From Parvibaculum sp. (GTDB lineage Bacteria; Pseudomonadota; Alphaproteobacteria; Parvibaculales; Parvibaculaceae), in NCBI RefSeq assembly GCF_030694575.1, contig NZ_JAUYUS010000064.1:1-64000 (forward strand): a stretch of 64,000 nucleotides of DNA, given 5' to 3'. The notes beneath the pieces were generated by a model. The model worked only from the letters and a program-made list of their open reading frames with translations. It made no database searches and was not told the origin of the DNA. This document shows, one piece after another, positions 27,161 through 36,752 of this stretch. Every line of letters starts with the position of its first letter. The stretch's first letter is position 1. The position numbers were made by a program, and so were the translations under genes.

Positions 27161-27172
27161 ATACCTAGGTAT
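27161..27172. promoter_or_regulatory. 12-bp perfect palindrome, candidate operator
   Basis: ATACCTAGGTAT is fully self-complementary and lies in the 91-bp gap between the SDR stop and the start of the small membrane protein that heads the symporter group. It is in the right place to control that group. Confidence 0.4.
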
Positions 27173-27182
27173 AAATCCGTAC

Positions 27183-27962
27183 TCAGAGGGATTGGCCGTC
27201 ATCCACGGTGAAAAGCGAACCCGTGATGAACCGTCCGTGGTCGGACACGAGCAGCAGCAGCGTACCGTCCAGATCTTCCTCGACGCCGAGCCGGCGGCGC
27301 GGCCAGGTCTTGATCTGCTTTTGTCCGCCTTCGGATGCGAACCAGTCGGAGTTGAGTTCCGTCTCGATGAAGCCGGGGCACATAGCGTTCACGTTGATGC
27401 CCTTGCGGGCCCATTCCTTGGCGAGCGACTTCGTCATCATCGCGACGGCCGCCTTGGTCATGCAATAGATGGTGAGCCCGGGCAGGACCGTGCGCGCGCC
27501 GATGGACGCGATGTTGACGATGCGTCCGCCCGTTCCCCGGGCCATCATCGAACGGCCGGCCGCCTGGGCCATGAAGAAGGCGCCCCGCACATTGGTATCG
27601 AACATCGTGTCGAAGCCGTCGGGTGTCACATCGGCGGGCAGCGCCTGCACATTCATGCCGGCATTGTTGATGAGGATGTCGAGCGGCCCGAGCGCCGCTT
27701 CTGTCTCGGCCATGCAGGCGGCTATGCTTGCCGTATCGGTCACATCCAGCGCGACGGCGGCAGCCGTTCCGCCCAGCGCCTCGATCTCGTTCTTGAGTTC
27801 CGTCAGACGCTCCAACCGGCGGCCGGTGATCGCCACCCTCGCACCGGCCTTGGCCAAAATCAGCGCAAAACGGCGTCCAAGCCCGCTCGTGGCGCCGGTC
27901 ACCAGTGCAACCTTCCCCGTCAGATCGTAGCTCGGAAGAGTGATTTCCGTAACGTCGCCCAT
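27183..27962 (-). CDS. SDR-family oxidoreductase (FabG-like)
   Basis: A 259-aa classical short-chain dehydrogenase. The cofactor motif TGATSGLG is at about residues 23-30, followed by NNAG, the catalytic Ser region NIASIGA and YCMTK (YxxxK), then CPGFIETELN. ITGRRLERL after beta 2 has Arg residues suggesting NADP(H) use. It probably reduces or oxidises a 3-hydroxyacyl-type or alcohol substrate. It is divergent from the FrnE-like gene across 159 bp. Confidence 0.87.
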   Translation of the reverse strand: MGDVTEITLPSYDLTGKVALVTGATSGLGRRFALILAKAGARVAITGRRLERLTELKNEIEALGGTAAAVALDVTDTASIAACMAETEAALGPLDILINNAGMNVQALPADVTPDGFDTMFDTNVRGAFFMAQAAGRSMMARGTGGRIVNIASIGARTVLPGLTIYCMTKAAVAMMTKSLAKEWARKGINVNAMCPGFIETELNSDWFASEGGQKQIKTWPRRRLGVEEDLDGTLLLLVSDHGRFITGSLFTVDDGQSL

Positions 27963-28121
27963 GCCTAGCCTGCCTCTTTAGCCGATTGGTTTTGTGCGGA
28001 TTTCCGCCGGTCGCGGCATCCTATGTGCCCGCATCCGAGCGTCAAGCAGCCTCCCGCCTTGGCGCCGCCGGGCCAAGCCTCCATAATCTCCGAAACAGTC
28101 ACTGGCGAGGGACAGAAAACC

Positions 28122-28772
28122 ATGCAGCTCGACATCGTCTCCGACACGGTCTGCCCCTGGTGCTACATCGGCAAGAAGCGCCTCGACGAAGCGCTCCAGA
28201 TACACGGCGGTGAAGGCATCTCGCTCGTCTGGCGCCCGTTCCAGCTCGACGCCTCGATCCCCGAAGGAGGCGTCGACCGCAAGGCTTACATGGAAAAGAA
28301 GTTCGGTACGGAAAAGGCCCGAACTGCCGGCAACACGATCCGCGAATTCGGTGAGGCCGTCGGCATCGATTTCCGGTTTGAAAAGATCGAACGGTCGCCG
28401 AACACTCTGGACAGCCATCGCCTCATCCGCTGGGCCGGCACCGCCGGATGCCAGAACGAAATGGTCGACATCCTCTTTCGCCGCTATTTCGAGGATGGCG
28501 AGGATATAGGCTCCCACGACGTTCTCGCCGACGCGGCGACGGAGGCCGGCATGGATGCCGATATCGTGCGCGATCTCCTCCTCAAAGATGCCGACAAGGA
28601 ACTGATCCGGCAGGAAGACATGCTCGCGCGGCAGATGGGGATATCGGGCGTGCCGAGCTTCGTCGTCAATTCGAAATGGGTGATGGTCGGTGCGCAGGAA
28701 CCTGAAACACTCGTGAGGATGTTCAACAAACTCCTCGCGCGCGAAGCCGAGGAAGCGGCTGCGGCTCAATAG
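28122..28772 (+). CDS. FrnE-like DsbA-family thioredoxin-fold protein
   Basis: A 216-aa cytoplasmic DsbA-fold protein without signal peptide. The active-site-like motif is SDTVCPWCYIGKKRL with CPWC (residues about 12-15), then WRPFQLDASIPEGG and GVPSFVVNSKWVMVGAQEPE with the cis-Pro loop. This is the FrnE/2-hydroxychromene-2-carboxylate isomerase-like branch. The ATG at 28122 places the motif at the usual distance. It is convergent with mfd, four bases apart. Confidence 0.87.
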   Translation: MQLDIVSDTVCPWCYIGKKRLDEALQIHGGEGISLVWRPFQLDASIPEGGVDRKAYMEKKFGTEKARTAGNTIREFGEAVGIDFRFEKIERSPNTLDSHRLIRWAGTAGCQNEMVDILFRRYFEDGEDIGSHDVLADAATEAGMDADIVRDLLLKDADKELIRQEDMLARQMGISGVPSFVVNSKWVMVGAQEPETLVRMFNKLLAREAEEAAAAQ

Positions 28773-28776
28773 CGGT

Positions 28777-31700
28777 TCAGGCAGCCTTGGCCAGCGCGGC
28801 AAGCTTCGCGAGCGTCGTCATCAGGCGATGCGTACCCGCGAGCCGTTCCGCCGGCGTTTCCCAATCGCGTTTGAAGACGAGCTTGTGATCCGGGCGCAGC
28901 TTCGCATTGCCGCGCTCGTCGTTGATAACCTCGACCAGCGCGCCCGGATTCGGGAACGTATTTTCGCGGAAGGAAAGCACGACACCTTTCGGACCCGCTT
29001 CGATCTTCTCAACATTCGCGGCCCGGCAGAGACCCTTGATCTCCACGATCTTGAGCAGGAATTCGACTTCCTGCGGCAACTTGCCGAAACGGTCGATCAG
29101 TTCCGCGGCGAAGCCGTCGATCTCGGAGCGCGTTTCGACGTCGGACAGGCGCCGGTAAAGCGCCATGCGCGCATCGAGGTCGGGAACGTAACCATCCGGA
29201 ATGAGAACGGGCGTCCCGACATTGATCTGCGGCGACCAGTGGCCTTCATCGTCTTCGATGCCGCCGCGCATGGATGCCACGGCTTCCTCCAGCATCTCCT
29301 GATAAAGTTCGTAGCCAACTTCCTTGATATGGCCGGATTGCTCGTCGCCGAGCAGATTTCCTGCACCTCGAATATCGAGATCATGGCTCGCGAGAGAGAA
29401 GCCGGCGCCGAGCGAGTCAAGCGATTGAAGGACGCGCAGGCGCTTCTCCGCACCGGCCGTCAGCGTCCTGTTCGCGGGCACCGTGAGATAGGCGTAGGCG
29501 CGCGCCTTGGACCGGCCGACACGTCCGCGCAACTGATAAAGTTGCGCAAGACCGAACATGTCGGCGCGATGCACCACAAGCGTATTCGCCGTCGGAATGT
29601 CGAGGCCGGATTCGACAATGGTCGTCGAAACGAGAACGTCGTATTTCCCGTCATAGAACGCGGTCATCTTGTCTTCGATTTCACCGGCGGCCATCTGGCC
29701 ATGCGCGGCGATGAACTTCACCTCCGGCACATATTGCCGGAGAAATTCTTCAGCCTCGGCGAGGTCCGCGATGCGCGGAACGACATAGAAGCTTTGCCCG
29801 CCGCGATAATGCTCGCGAAGCAGCGCCTCCCGAACCACGACGGGATCAAAAGGCGAGACGTAGGTGCGCACGGCCAGGCGGTCGACCGGCGGCGTCGCGA
29901 TGAGCGACAATTCGCGCACGCCTGACAATGCCAGCTGAAGCGTGCGCGGAATCGGCGTCGCGGTGAGCGTAAGAACATGAACCTCGGCCCGAAGTTTCTT
30001 CAGCTGCTCCTTGTGCACCACGCCGAAATGCTGCTCTTCATCGACGATGACCAGTCCGAGATTGCGAAACTTTATCTGCTTGCCGAGCAAAGCATGCGTG
30101 CCGATGACGATGTCGACCTGTCCGCTGGCAAGCCCTTCCCTGGCTTCCGTCATGTCCTTCGCCGAAACGAGGCGCGACATCTGACGAAGCTTGACGGGTA
30201 ATCCCTGAAAGCGGGTTGCGAACGTACGATAGTGCTGCCGCGCAAGCAGCGTTGTAGGAACGACGACCGCAACCTGGAAGCCCGCCAGAGCGGCGACGAA
30301 GGCCGAGCGCAGCGCGACTTCCGTCTTGCCGAAGCCGACATCGCCGCAAACAAGCCGGTCCATCGGCCGGCCGCGCGCGAGATCCTCCAGCACGGCATCG
30401 ATCGCCTGTTCCTGATCTTCGGTTTCGGTAAAGGGAAAGCGCGCGCAGAATTCGTCGTAGGCGCCGGGCTGGGGCTCCATGGCAGGCGCGCTCTTGAGTT
30501 CGCGTGCGGCGGCGATCTTTATGAGTTCCGCCGCCATCTCGCGAATACGTTCCTTGAGACGCGCCTTCCGCGCCTGCCAGCCCGTGCCGCCGAGGCGGTC
30601 GAGCTGCGCATCCTCATCGTCGGAACCGTAGCGCGACAGGAGTTCGATATTCTCGACCGGCAGATAGAGCTTGTCGCCGCCGTGATAGATCAGGAGGAGG
30701 CAATCATGGGGCGCGCCCATAACCTCGATCGCCTGCAGCCGCTCGAACCTGCCGATGCCGTGATCGACGTGCACGACGAGGTCGCCCGGCGACAGGCTCG
30801 ATGCTTCCGTCAGGAAGTTCTCGGCGCGCTTCTTGCGCCTCTGCCGGACGAGACGGTCGCCGAGGACATCCTGTTCGCTGATAAGCGCAAGCTCATCCGT
30901 CTCGAAGCCGGCTTCCAGACCGAGAACAATCAGCGAAACTGCACTTTTGTTAACGGCGTTAACATCGGCCCAGCTATCCGCCAGGAGAACATTTCCGATA
31001 CCGTGGTCGGCGAGAACATGCTGAAGCCGGTCGCGCGCGCCCTCACTCCAGCTTGCAATGGCGATGCGCTTGCCGGCACGGCGCAGCCCAAGAATGTGTC
31101 CCCCGAGAACCTCGAAAATGTTCACCCCATCCTGAGCGCGTTCCGGCGCGAAGTTCCGGCCCTGCTTGCCGCCCAGGTTGATACCTGCGGTCTCGGGAAC
31201 GCTGAACGGCGTCAGTGCGCGTACGCGCCGCTCTCCGATCACCTTTCCCCACTCGTCGGCCGTGAGGTAAAGCGCGTCCGGCTTGAGCGGTTTGTAGCTT
31301 GGCGCGTCGATGGCGAGCTTGGCTTCACGCGCAGTTTTGCGGGCTTCGACGCGTGCTTCGTAGTAGTCGCCGATCAATTCGAGGCGCGCGGAATTCGCGT
31401 CTTCCGCCTGCGCGTCAAGCGTCACCATGGCATCCGAAGCGTAATCGAAAAGCGTTTCGAGCCGCTCGTGAAAGAGCGGCAGCCAGTGTTCCATGCCCGC
31501 ATGCTTGCGGCCTTCGCTGACCGCCTCGTAGAGCGGGTCGCCGTCGGTTACGGCTCCGAGCGTTGCCACATAGGCCGCGCGAAACCGTCTGATCGCTTCC
31601 TTGTCGAGATGTATCTCGCTTGCAGGTACCAGATCGAGCCCATGTAACTGACCGACGGTGCGCTGCGTGGCGGCATCGAAGCTGCGAATGGCATCGAGCG

Positions 31701-32283
31701 TGTCGCCGAACATATCGAGCCTGACCGGAAGCTCGAAGCCGGATGGATAGATGTCGACGATGCCGCCGCGCACGGCGAATTCTCCAGGCTCGCGGACGGT
31801 TCCTGTCCGGCTGTAGCCATTCGCGGCGAGATAGCTTGTGAGTTCGTCCAGGTCGATCCGGTTACCGGTCCGGGCAGACCATGCTGATGTCTTGACGGTC
31901 TCACGGGCGGGAACCCGCTGCAGAACGGCATTGACGGTCGCGAGGAGTACGAGCGGTTTCTCGCCGGCCCTCTCCTGCCGCGCAACGAGGCGCGACAACG
32001 CCGCCATGCGCCGCGCGCTGATATCCACGTTCGGAGACACGCGGTCATAGGGAAGGCAATCCCATGCCGGGAAGCTCTCGATTTCGATATCGGGCGCGAA
32101 GAACGCTAGCGCCTCGGCGAGCGCAGCCATGCGCGCATCGTCGCGCGCGACATGCAGGATCGTTTGCCCTCCCTCGGGCAGGCGCCGCGCCATGTCCGCC
32201 AGAACCAGCGCGTCGAAGCCCTCGGGCGTTTCGCCCAAGGTCAGACGGCCTGGCGCCGAGACGATTTCAGTGAATTTCTTCAA
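28777..32283 (-). CDS. mfd: Transcription-repair coupling factor
   Basis: A 1168-aa translocase that removes RNA polymerase stalled at lesions and recruits UvrA. Present in order are the UvrB-like N-terminal region, the CarD-like RNA-polymerase-interaction domain (SPGDLVVHVDHGIGRFERL), the RecG-like motor with Walker A GDVGFGKTE and Walker B VIVDEEQHFGV, LTATPIPRTLQLAL, QLRGRVGRSKARAYAYL and the C-terminal TRCF domain. The start appears to be TTG at 32283, 17 bp after sdhE, with GGGGCAG upstream. The sdhE-mfd pair and nearby recG are typical of alphaproteobacteria. Confidence 0.96.
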   Translation of the reverse strand: MKKFTEIVSAPGRLTLGETPEGFDALVLADMARRLPEGGQTILHVARDDARMAALAEALAFFAPDIEIESFPAWDCLPYDRVSPNVDISARRMAALSRLVARQERAGEKPLVLLATVNAVLQRVPARETVKTSAWSARTGNRIDLDELTSYLAANGYSRTGTVREPGEFAVRGGIVDIYPSGFELPVRLDMFGDTLDAIRSFDAATQRTVGQLHGLDLVPASEIHLDKEAIRRFRAAYVATLGAVTDGDPLYEAVSEGRKHAGMEHWLPLFHERLETLFDYASDAMVTLDAQAEDANSARLELIGDYYEARVEARKTAREAKLAIDAPSYKPLKPDALYLTADEWGKVIGERRVRALTPFSVPETAGINLGGKQGRNFAPERAQDGVNIFEVLGGHILGLRRAGKRIAIASWSEGARDRLQHVLADHGIGNVLLADSWADVNAVNKSAVSLIVLGLEAGFETDELALISEQDVLGDRLVRQRRKKRAENFLTEASSLSPGDLVVHVDHGIGRFERLQAIEVMGAPHDCLLLIYHGGDKLYLPVENIELLSRYGSDDEDAQLDRLGGTGWQARKARLKERIREMAAELIKIAAARELKSAPAMEPQPGAYDEFCARFPFTETEDQEQAIDAVLEDLARGRPMDRLVCGDVGFGKTEVALRSAFVAALAGFQVAVVVPTTLLARQHYRTFATRFQGLPVKLRQMSRLVSAKDMTEAREGLASGQVDIVIGTHALLGKQIKFRNLGLVIVDEEQHFGVVHKEQLKKLRAEVHVLTLTATPIPRTLQLALSGVRELSLIATPPVDRLAVRTYVSPFDPVVVREALLREHYRGGQSFYVVPRIADLAEAEEFLRQYVPEVKFIAAHGQMAAGEIEDKMTAFYDGKYDVLVSTTIVESGLDIPTANTLVVHRADMFGLAQLYQLRGRVGRSKARAYAYLTVPANRTLTAGAEKRLRVLQSLDSLGAGFSLASHDLDIRGAGNLLGDEQSGHIKEVGYELYQEMLEEAVASMRGGIEDDEGHWSPQINVGTPVLIPDGYVPDLDARMALYRRLSDVETRSEIDGFAAELIDRFGKLPQEVEFLLKIVEIKGLCRAANVEKIEAGPKGVVLSFRENTFPNPGALVEVINDERGNAKLRPDHKLVFKRDWETPAERLAGTHRLMTTLAKLAALAKAA

Positions 32284-32300
32284 GCAGATGGCTGCCCCGG

Positions 32301-32606
32301 CTATCGCTGCCAGAGCGGTCCCTTCATGTGATTGAACGTGCGGATTCGGGCCAGCAGCCCTGTATCGTGTTCCGGGGCCACGTTTTCGCGTCCGGTGACC
32401 CAGTTGTAAAGCGTCGTATCTTCGACGGCGATCAGCTCTTCATATTGATCGAGTTCCGAATCCGTCAACGATTCCAATGTGCTGTCGGCAAAATGGCCGA
32501 GGATGAGGTCCATTTCCTTGATCCCGCGGTGCCACGAGCGGAACTTGAGCCGCCGCAGGCGCACATCGCGGTCGAGGTGGTCTCCGGGCTCTCCAGTCTC
32601 AGCCAT
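32301..32606 (-). CDS. sdhE: Succinate dehydrogenase flavinylation factor SdhE
   Basis: A 101-aa DUF339 protein. RLRRLKFRSWHRGIKEMDLILGHFA contains the RGxxE motif needed for attachment of FAD to SdhA, and YNWVTGRENVAPEHD completes the five-helix fold. It acts in the cytoplasm on the SdhA flavoprotein. It is directly upstream of mfd and divergent from recG, from which it is 97 bp away. Confidence 0.93.
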   Translation of the reverse strand: MAETGEPGDHLDRDVRLRRLKFRSWHRGIKEMDLILGHFADSTLESLTDSELDQYEELIAVEDTTLYNWVTGRENVAPEHDTGLLARIRTFNHMKGPLWQR

Positions 32607-32703
32607 GTCTGTCTCCGCGTCGCATGGCCGGGATATAGACCGTGAGCGCTCCCATGTCATTAGAATGGCCGCATGATTCCCAGCTGTCCCCGGAGCGCGG
32701 CCG

Positions 32704-34788
32704 ATGCGGCCTGAAGTGCTTTTTCCCCTTTTCGCGCCGGCGCGCTCGCTGCCGGGCATCGGACCACGCCTTGAAGCGCTGGTCGAGAAGCTTGCGGGGC
32801 CGAAGGTCGTCGATCTGCTTTGGCACCTGCCATCCGGCCTGATCGACCGCCGCAACCGGCCAGCCATCGCCGAGGTGCGCGACGGCGACATCGCGACCAT
32901 GGAGGTGACGGTCGGGCTTCACATTCCGCCACGGACGAAACGGCTCCCTTATCGGGTACATGTCTTCGACGACACAGGCGAGATGCAGATCGTCTTCTTC
33001 AACGCGAGACCGGAGCACGTCGCCAAGCTGTTGCCCGAGGGCCAGCGCCGGATTGTTTCGGGCCGCGTCGAGTTTTATCAGGGCGCGCCGCAGATGACGC
33101 ATCCGGATCATATGATCGGGCTCGATGAACTGGCTGACCTGCCGCTTCTGGAGCCGGTCTACCCGTTGACGGCGGGCCTGCCGCTGAAAGCGATCCAGAA
33201 AGCCATTCGGGGCGCGTTGCCGCGTCTTCCGGACCTGCCGGAATGGCAGGATGGGCCCTGGCTCAAGGCACGCGGTTGGGCACCATGGAAAAACTCGCTC
33301 GTCGCAGCGCATGAACCGCAATCCTCCGCCGATCTCGAATCCGACGCCTCTGCCCGCGCGCGCCTCGCCTATGACGAATTGCTGGCAAACCAGCTGGCGC
33401 TCGGTCTCGTAAGATTGCGCATGCGCCGCCTGCCCGGCCGCTCCATCACCGGCGACGGGCACCTGAGGAAGAAGGTGGAAGCAGCCCTTCCCTTCGCGCT
33501 GACGGGCGCGCAGCTTCGGGCCCTCGCGGAAATCTCCGCCGACATGAAGAGCGAGCACCGGATGTTGCGTCTGCTGCAGGGGGATGTCGGCAGCGGCAAA
33601 ACGGTGGTGGCGTTGCTCGCCATGCTGAACGCAGTAGAGGCGGGCTTTCAGGCCGCCATGATGGCACCGACGGAAATTCTCGCACGGCAGCATTACACCA
33701 CGCTGGCACCGCTATGCACCGCAGCGGGCATCCGCCTCGAACTGCTGACCGGCCGCGAAAAGGGAAAGCGGCGGGAGGATATCCTCATGGCGCTCGCAAA
33801 CGGGGATATCGACATACTGGTCGGGACCCATGCGCTGTTTCAGGGCGATGTCACCTTCAGCGATCTTGCCTTCGCCGTCGTCGACGAACAGCACCGTTTT
33901 GGCGTGCATCAACGTCTCATGCTGACGTCCAAAGGCGGGACGGGCACGGACGTACTGGTAATGACGGCGACGCCGATCCCGCGCACCCTGACGCTCACCG
34001 CTTATGGCGACATGGACGTGTCGAAACTCGACGAGAAGCCGCCAGGGCGAAAGCCCGTCGATACGCGCGCCCTTCCGCTCGACCGGCTGAACGATGTAGT
34101 CGCCGGCCTCAACCGCGCACTTGCGCGAGGCGATCAGGTTTACTGGGTCTGCCCGCTTGTCGAGGAATCCGACGAAGTCGACGCGGCGGCCGCCGAAGAA
34201 CGTCATCGGCACCTTCAATCGATTTTCGGTGAGAAAGTCGGGCTGGTGCACGGGCGCATGAAAGCCGCCGACAAGGACGCCGTCATGGCCCGCTTTCAGG
34301 CGGGCGAAATTCGTATCCTTGTCGCAACCACGGTAATCGAGGTCGGTGTCAACGTGCCGACGGCCACCGTCATGGTGATCGAGCACGCCGAACGCTTCGG
34401 CCTCGCGCAGCTTCACCAGTTGCGCGGACGTGTGGGCCGCGGCGGGGATAAATCGAGTTGCCTGCTTCTTTATCAGGCACCGTTGGGGGAAACGGCTGCC
34501 GCCCGCATCAAGATCATGCGCGAAACGGAGGACGGTTTTCGCATCGCCGAGGAAGACCTGCGGCTACGCGGGGCGGGCGAACTCCTTGGCACACGCCAAA
34601 GCGGCTTGCCTTCGTTCCGTCTCGCGAATATCGAAACACAGCAGGAATTGCTGGCCGCAGCCTATGACGACGCACGGCTCATTCTCGACCGCGACGCAGA
34701 ACTCGAAAGTCCGCGCGGCCAGGCATTGCGCATATTGCTGTATCTGTTCGAGCGGGACGAAGCGATCCGCTACCTGCGATCAGGATGA
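32704..34788 (+). CDS. recG: ATP-dependent DNA helicase RecG
   Basis: A 694-aa replication-fork and Holliday-junction remodelling helicase. The N-terminal wedge/OB domain is followed by the motor: LLQGDVGSGKTVVALLA (Walker A), FAVVDEQHRFGVHQR (DEQH-type Walker B), MTATPIPRTLTLTAYGD (motif III) and QLRGRVGRGGDKSSCLL. LDRDAELESPRGQALRILLYLFERDEAIRYLRSG forms the usual C-terminus. Its last nine bases overlap the convergent DUF502 gene. Confidence 0.95.
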   Translation: MRPEVLFPLFAPARSLPGIGPRLEALVEKLAGPKVVDLLWHLPSGLIDRRNRPAIAEVRDGDIATMEVTVGLHIPPRTKRLPYRVHVFDDTGEMQIVFFNARPEHVAKLLPEGQRRIVSGRVEFYQGAPQMTHPDHMIGLDELADLPLLEPVYPLTAGLPLKAIQKAIRGALPRLPDLPEWQDGPWLKARGWAPWKNSLVAAHEPQSSADLESDASARARLAYDELLANQLALGLVRLRMRRLPGRSITGDGHLRKKVEAALPFALTGAQLRALAEISADMKSEHRMLRLLQGDVGSGKTVVALLAMLNAVEAGFQAAMMAPTEILARQHYTTLAPLCTAAGIRLELLTGREKGKRREDILMALANGDIDILVGTHALFQGDVTFSDLAFAVVDEQHRFGVHQRLMLTSKGGTGTDVLVMTATPIPRTLTLTAYGDMDVSKLDEKPPGRKPVDTRALPLDRLNDVVAGLNRALARGDQVYWVCPLVEESDEVDAAAAEERHRHLQSIFGEKVGLVHGRMKAADKDAVMARFQAGEIRILVATTVIEVGVNVPTATVMVIEHAERFGLAQLHQLRGRVGRGGDKSSCLLLYQAPLGETAAARIKIMRETEDGFRIAEEDLRLRGAGELLGTRQSGLPSFRLANIETQQELLAAAYDDARLILDRDAELESPRGQALRILLYLFERDEAIRYLRSG

Positions 34789-35523
34789 CGCCGTCCGTGG
34801 ATTGGCGACAACGACCGCCTCCGGCGTCTCGCCAGGGACCTTGCGCGGCGGCTCGACGAGACCTGCGGAGATGATGAGCTTCGCGCCCTCCTCGATCGTC
34901 ATATCCAGAATTTGCACATCGGCACGCGGCACAAAAAGAAGAAAGCCGGACGTGGGGTTCGGCGTCGTCGGCAGGAAGACACTCATGAGATCGTGGCCCG
35001 TCCGGTCCACGATTTCGCCCTTTGTCTGGGTTGTGATGAAGACGATGCAGTAGATTCCCCGACGGGGATATTCGATGAGACCGACGTCACGGAACGAGGC
35101 GTTGGACTGCGAGATCACCGTCTCGAAAATCTGCTTGAAGGCACCGTAGATGCTTCGCACCACAGGCATCCGGTCGACAAGCCGCTCCCCGAAATTGAGC
35201 ACCGCCCGTCCGAAGAAATTGGCGGTAAGCGCGCCGAGCAGCGTCAGCAGCACGAAAGCGATAAGGAGCCCGAGGCCGGGGATATCGAAAGGAAGATAGT
35301 TATCCGGCTGATAACGGTCCGGAATGAGCGGCGTAAACCAGGTGTCGATCAGGTCGATGAACCAGCGGGTGATCCAGATCGTAAGGCCGATCGGAGCCGC
35401 CACGACGATGCCGGTCAGGAAGTAATTGCGGATTCTCGTCATGAAACCGATGGGCTTGGCAGGCAGAATCAAATGCGGCTCGGTGCCTGGCCGGTTCGGG
35501 TCTTCGCTGTGCTGATCGCTCAT
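34780..35523 (-). CDS. DUF502 family membrane protein
   Basis: A 247-aa inner-membrane protein. Two hydrophobic helices (YFLTGIVVAAPIGLTIWITRWF near 30 and LGLLIAFVLLTLLGALTANFFG near 75) frame a short loop. VDRMPVVRSIYGAFKQIFETV, then FLPTTPNPTSGFLLFVPRADV are the conserved soluble-part motifs of DUF502. The function of the family is not established. The ATG at 35523 is favoured; an upstream ATG at 35544 adds seven residues. Confidence 0.85.
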   Translation of the reverse strand: MSDQHSEDPNRPGTEPHLILPAKPIGFMTRIRNYFLTGIVVAAPIGLTIWITRWFIDLIDTWFTPLIPDRYQPDNYLPFDIPGLGLLIAFVLLTLLGALTANFFGRAVLNFGERLVDRMPVVRSIYGAFKQIFETVISQSNASFRDVGLIEYPRRGIYCIVFITTQTKGEIVDRTGHDLMSVFLPTTPNPTSGFLLFVPRADVQILDMTIEEGAKLIISAGLVEPPRKVPGETPEAVVVANPRTASS

Positions 35524-35716
35524 CTGAACCGCCGCATGCCTCACATTTTTGCCGCCGCCCCAAGTTGACGCCGGGGCGCGCTGGCCTCGGGCGCGCCGCC
35601 TCTTTCATAGCATTGTGCCCCTTCCCTGTCAGGCCTATGCGCTTCATCATGCTCCCAATCGGCATAAATCGGGGGCTGGAAGCTCCCGCAAAACAAGCCT
35701 TTCTGGGAGAAACAGC

Positions 35717-36751
35717 ATGGCCAGAACTCAACCGGGAACAAAGCTTCGGCTCGCACCCGAAGACGAATACACCCACACGCCCGACGCGGCCTCGAACTAT
35801 AACGAGAGCATGTATTTCAACATGTTCGACCCGGTGAGAAAGACCGGCGGCTGGTTCCGCCTCGGCAACCGGCCCAATGAGGGCTATGCCGAAATGTCGA
35901 ACTGCCTCTATCTGCCCGATGGCCGAGTGGCGTTCATGTACGCCAAGCCGAAAATTACAGGCAACGAGGAGATGAATGCGGGGGGGATGAAATTCGAAGT
36001 GATCGAGCCCCTAAAACGTCTTCGCGTCACTTATTCCGGCAAGGCGGTCGTTCTCGCCCGGCCGTTCGACATGGCCGATCCGGCCAAAGCCTTCAAGGAG
36101 AACCCGGTGGTTCCCTGCGAGGTGGCGCTGGACTACGAGGGTGTATCGCCGATGTTCGGCGGTGAGACGGTCAAAGAAGACGGGTCGCCGCTCGACCTGG
36201 ATCCGGAAAAATCATTCGCCAAGGCTCACTATGAGCAGCACATGGCGGCGAAAGGTTATTTCAAGGTAGGCGACGAGCGTTTCGACGTCTCCGGCTTCGG
36301 TCTGCGGGACAAGAGCTGGGGGCCGCGTTACTGGCAGGCCATCCACTGGTATCGCTGGCTGCCGATGAATTTCGGGCGAGACTTCGGCATGATGATTTCG
36401 GTGGTGACGAACGCGGAAGGCAAGCAGCATCAAGGCGGCATGGTGTTGAAGGACGGCGTCTACGACCTCATAAAATCCTGCAGCATCGAAAGCGACTGGG
36501 ACGAGAATTGGTATCAGACGGGGCTCCGGGCTCACGTTGAAACGGAATCCGGCCAGACCTACGACGTAGAGGGCAAGGTGCTGTCGCTCATTCCCCTGCG
36601 CAACCGGCGCAAGGGCCCGGACGGAGAAGAACTCAACACCCGCATCACCGAGGGCATGACCGAGTATCGCTGTAACGGACTGACTGGCTATGGCCTGTCC
36701 GAGTATCTCGACCAGATCGTGGACGGAGCGCCTGTCGGCGCGGGGCATTGA
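35717..36751 (+). CDS. DUF7064/7065-like lipocalin-type conserved protein
   Basis: A 344-aa soluble protein. NESMYFNMFDPVRKTGGWFRLGNRPNEGYAEM opens the first beta-rich half, and FDVSGFGLRDKSWGPRYWQAIHWYRW the second. This two-part beta layout recalls the AttH/CrtC-like lipocalin group and the DUF7064/DUF7065 pair found with kinase-like genes; I assign it with moderate confidence. GGGAGA precedes the ATG at 35717. Its stop is one base from the start of the next gene (TGAAATG), so the two are tightly coupled. Function is unknown. Confidence 0.6.
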   Translation: MARTQPGTKLRLAPEDEYTHTPDAASNYNESMYFNMFDPVRKTGGWFRLGNRPNEGYAEMSNCLYLPDGRVAFMYAKPKITGNEEMNAGGMKFEVIEPLKRLRVTYSGKAVVLARPFDMADPAKAFKENPVVPCEVALDYEGVSPMFGGETVKEDGSPLDLDPEKSFAKAHYEQHMAAKGYFKVGDERFDVSGFGLRDKSWGPRYWQAIHWYRWLPMNFGRDFGMMISVVTNAEGKQHQGGMVLKDGVYDLIKSCSIESDWDENWYQTGLRAHVETESGQTYDVEGKVLSLIPLRNRRKGPDGEELNTRITEGMTEYRCNGLTGYGLSEYLDQIVDGAPVGAGH

Positions 36752-36752
36752 A

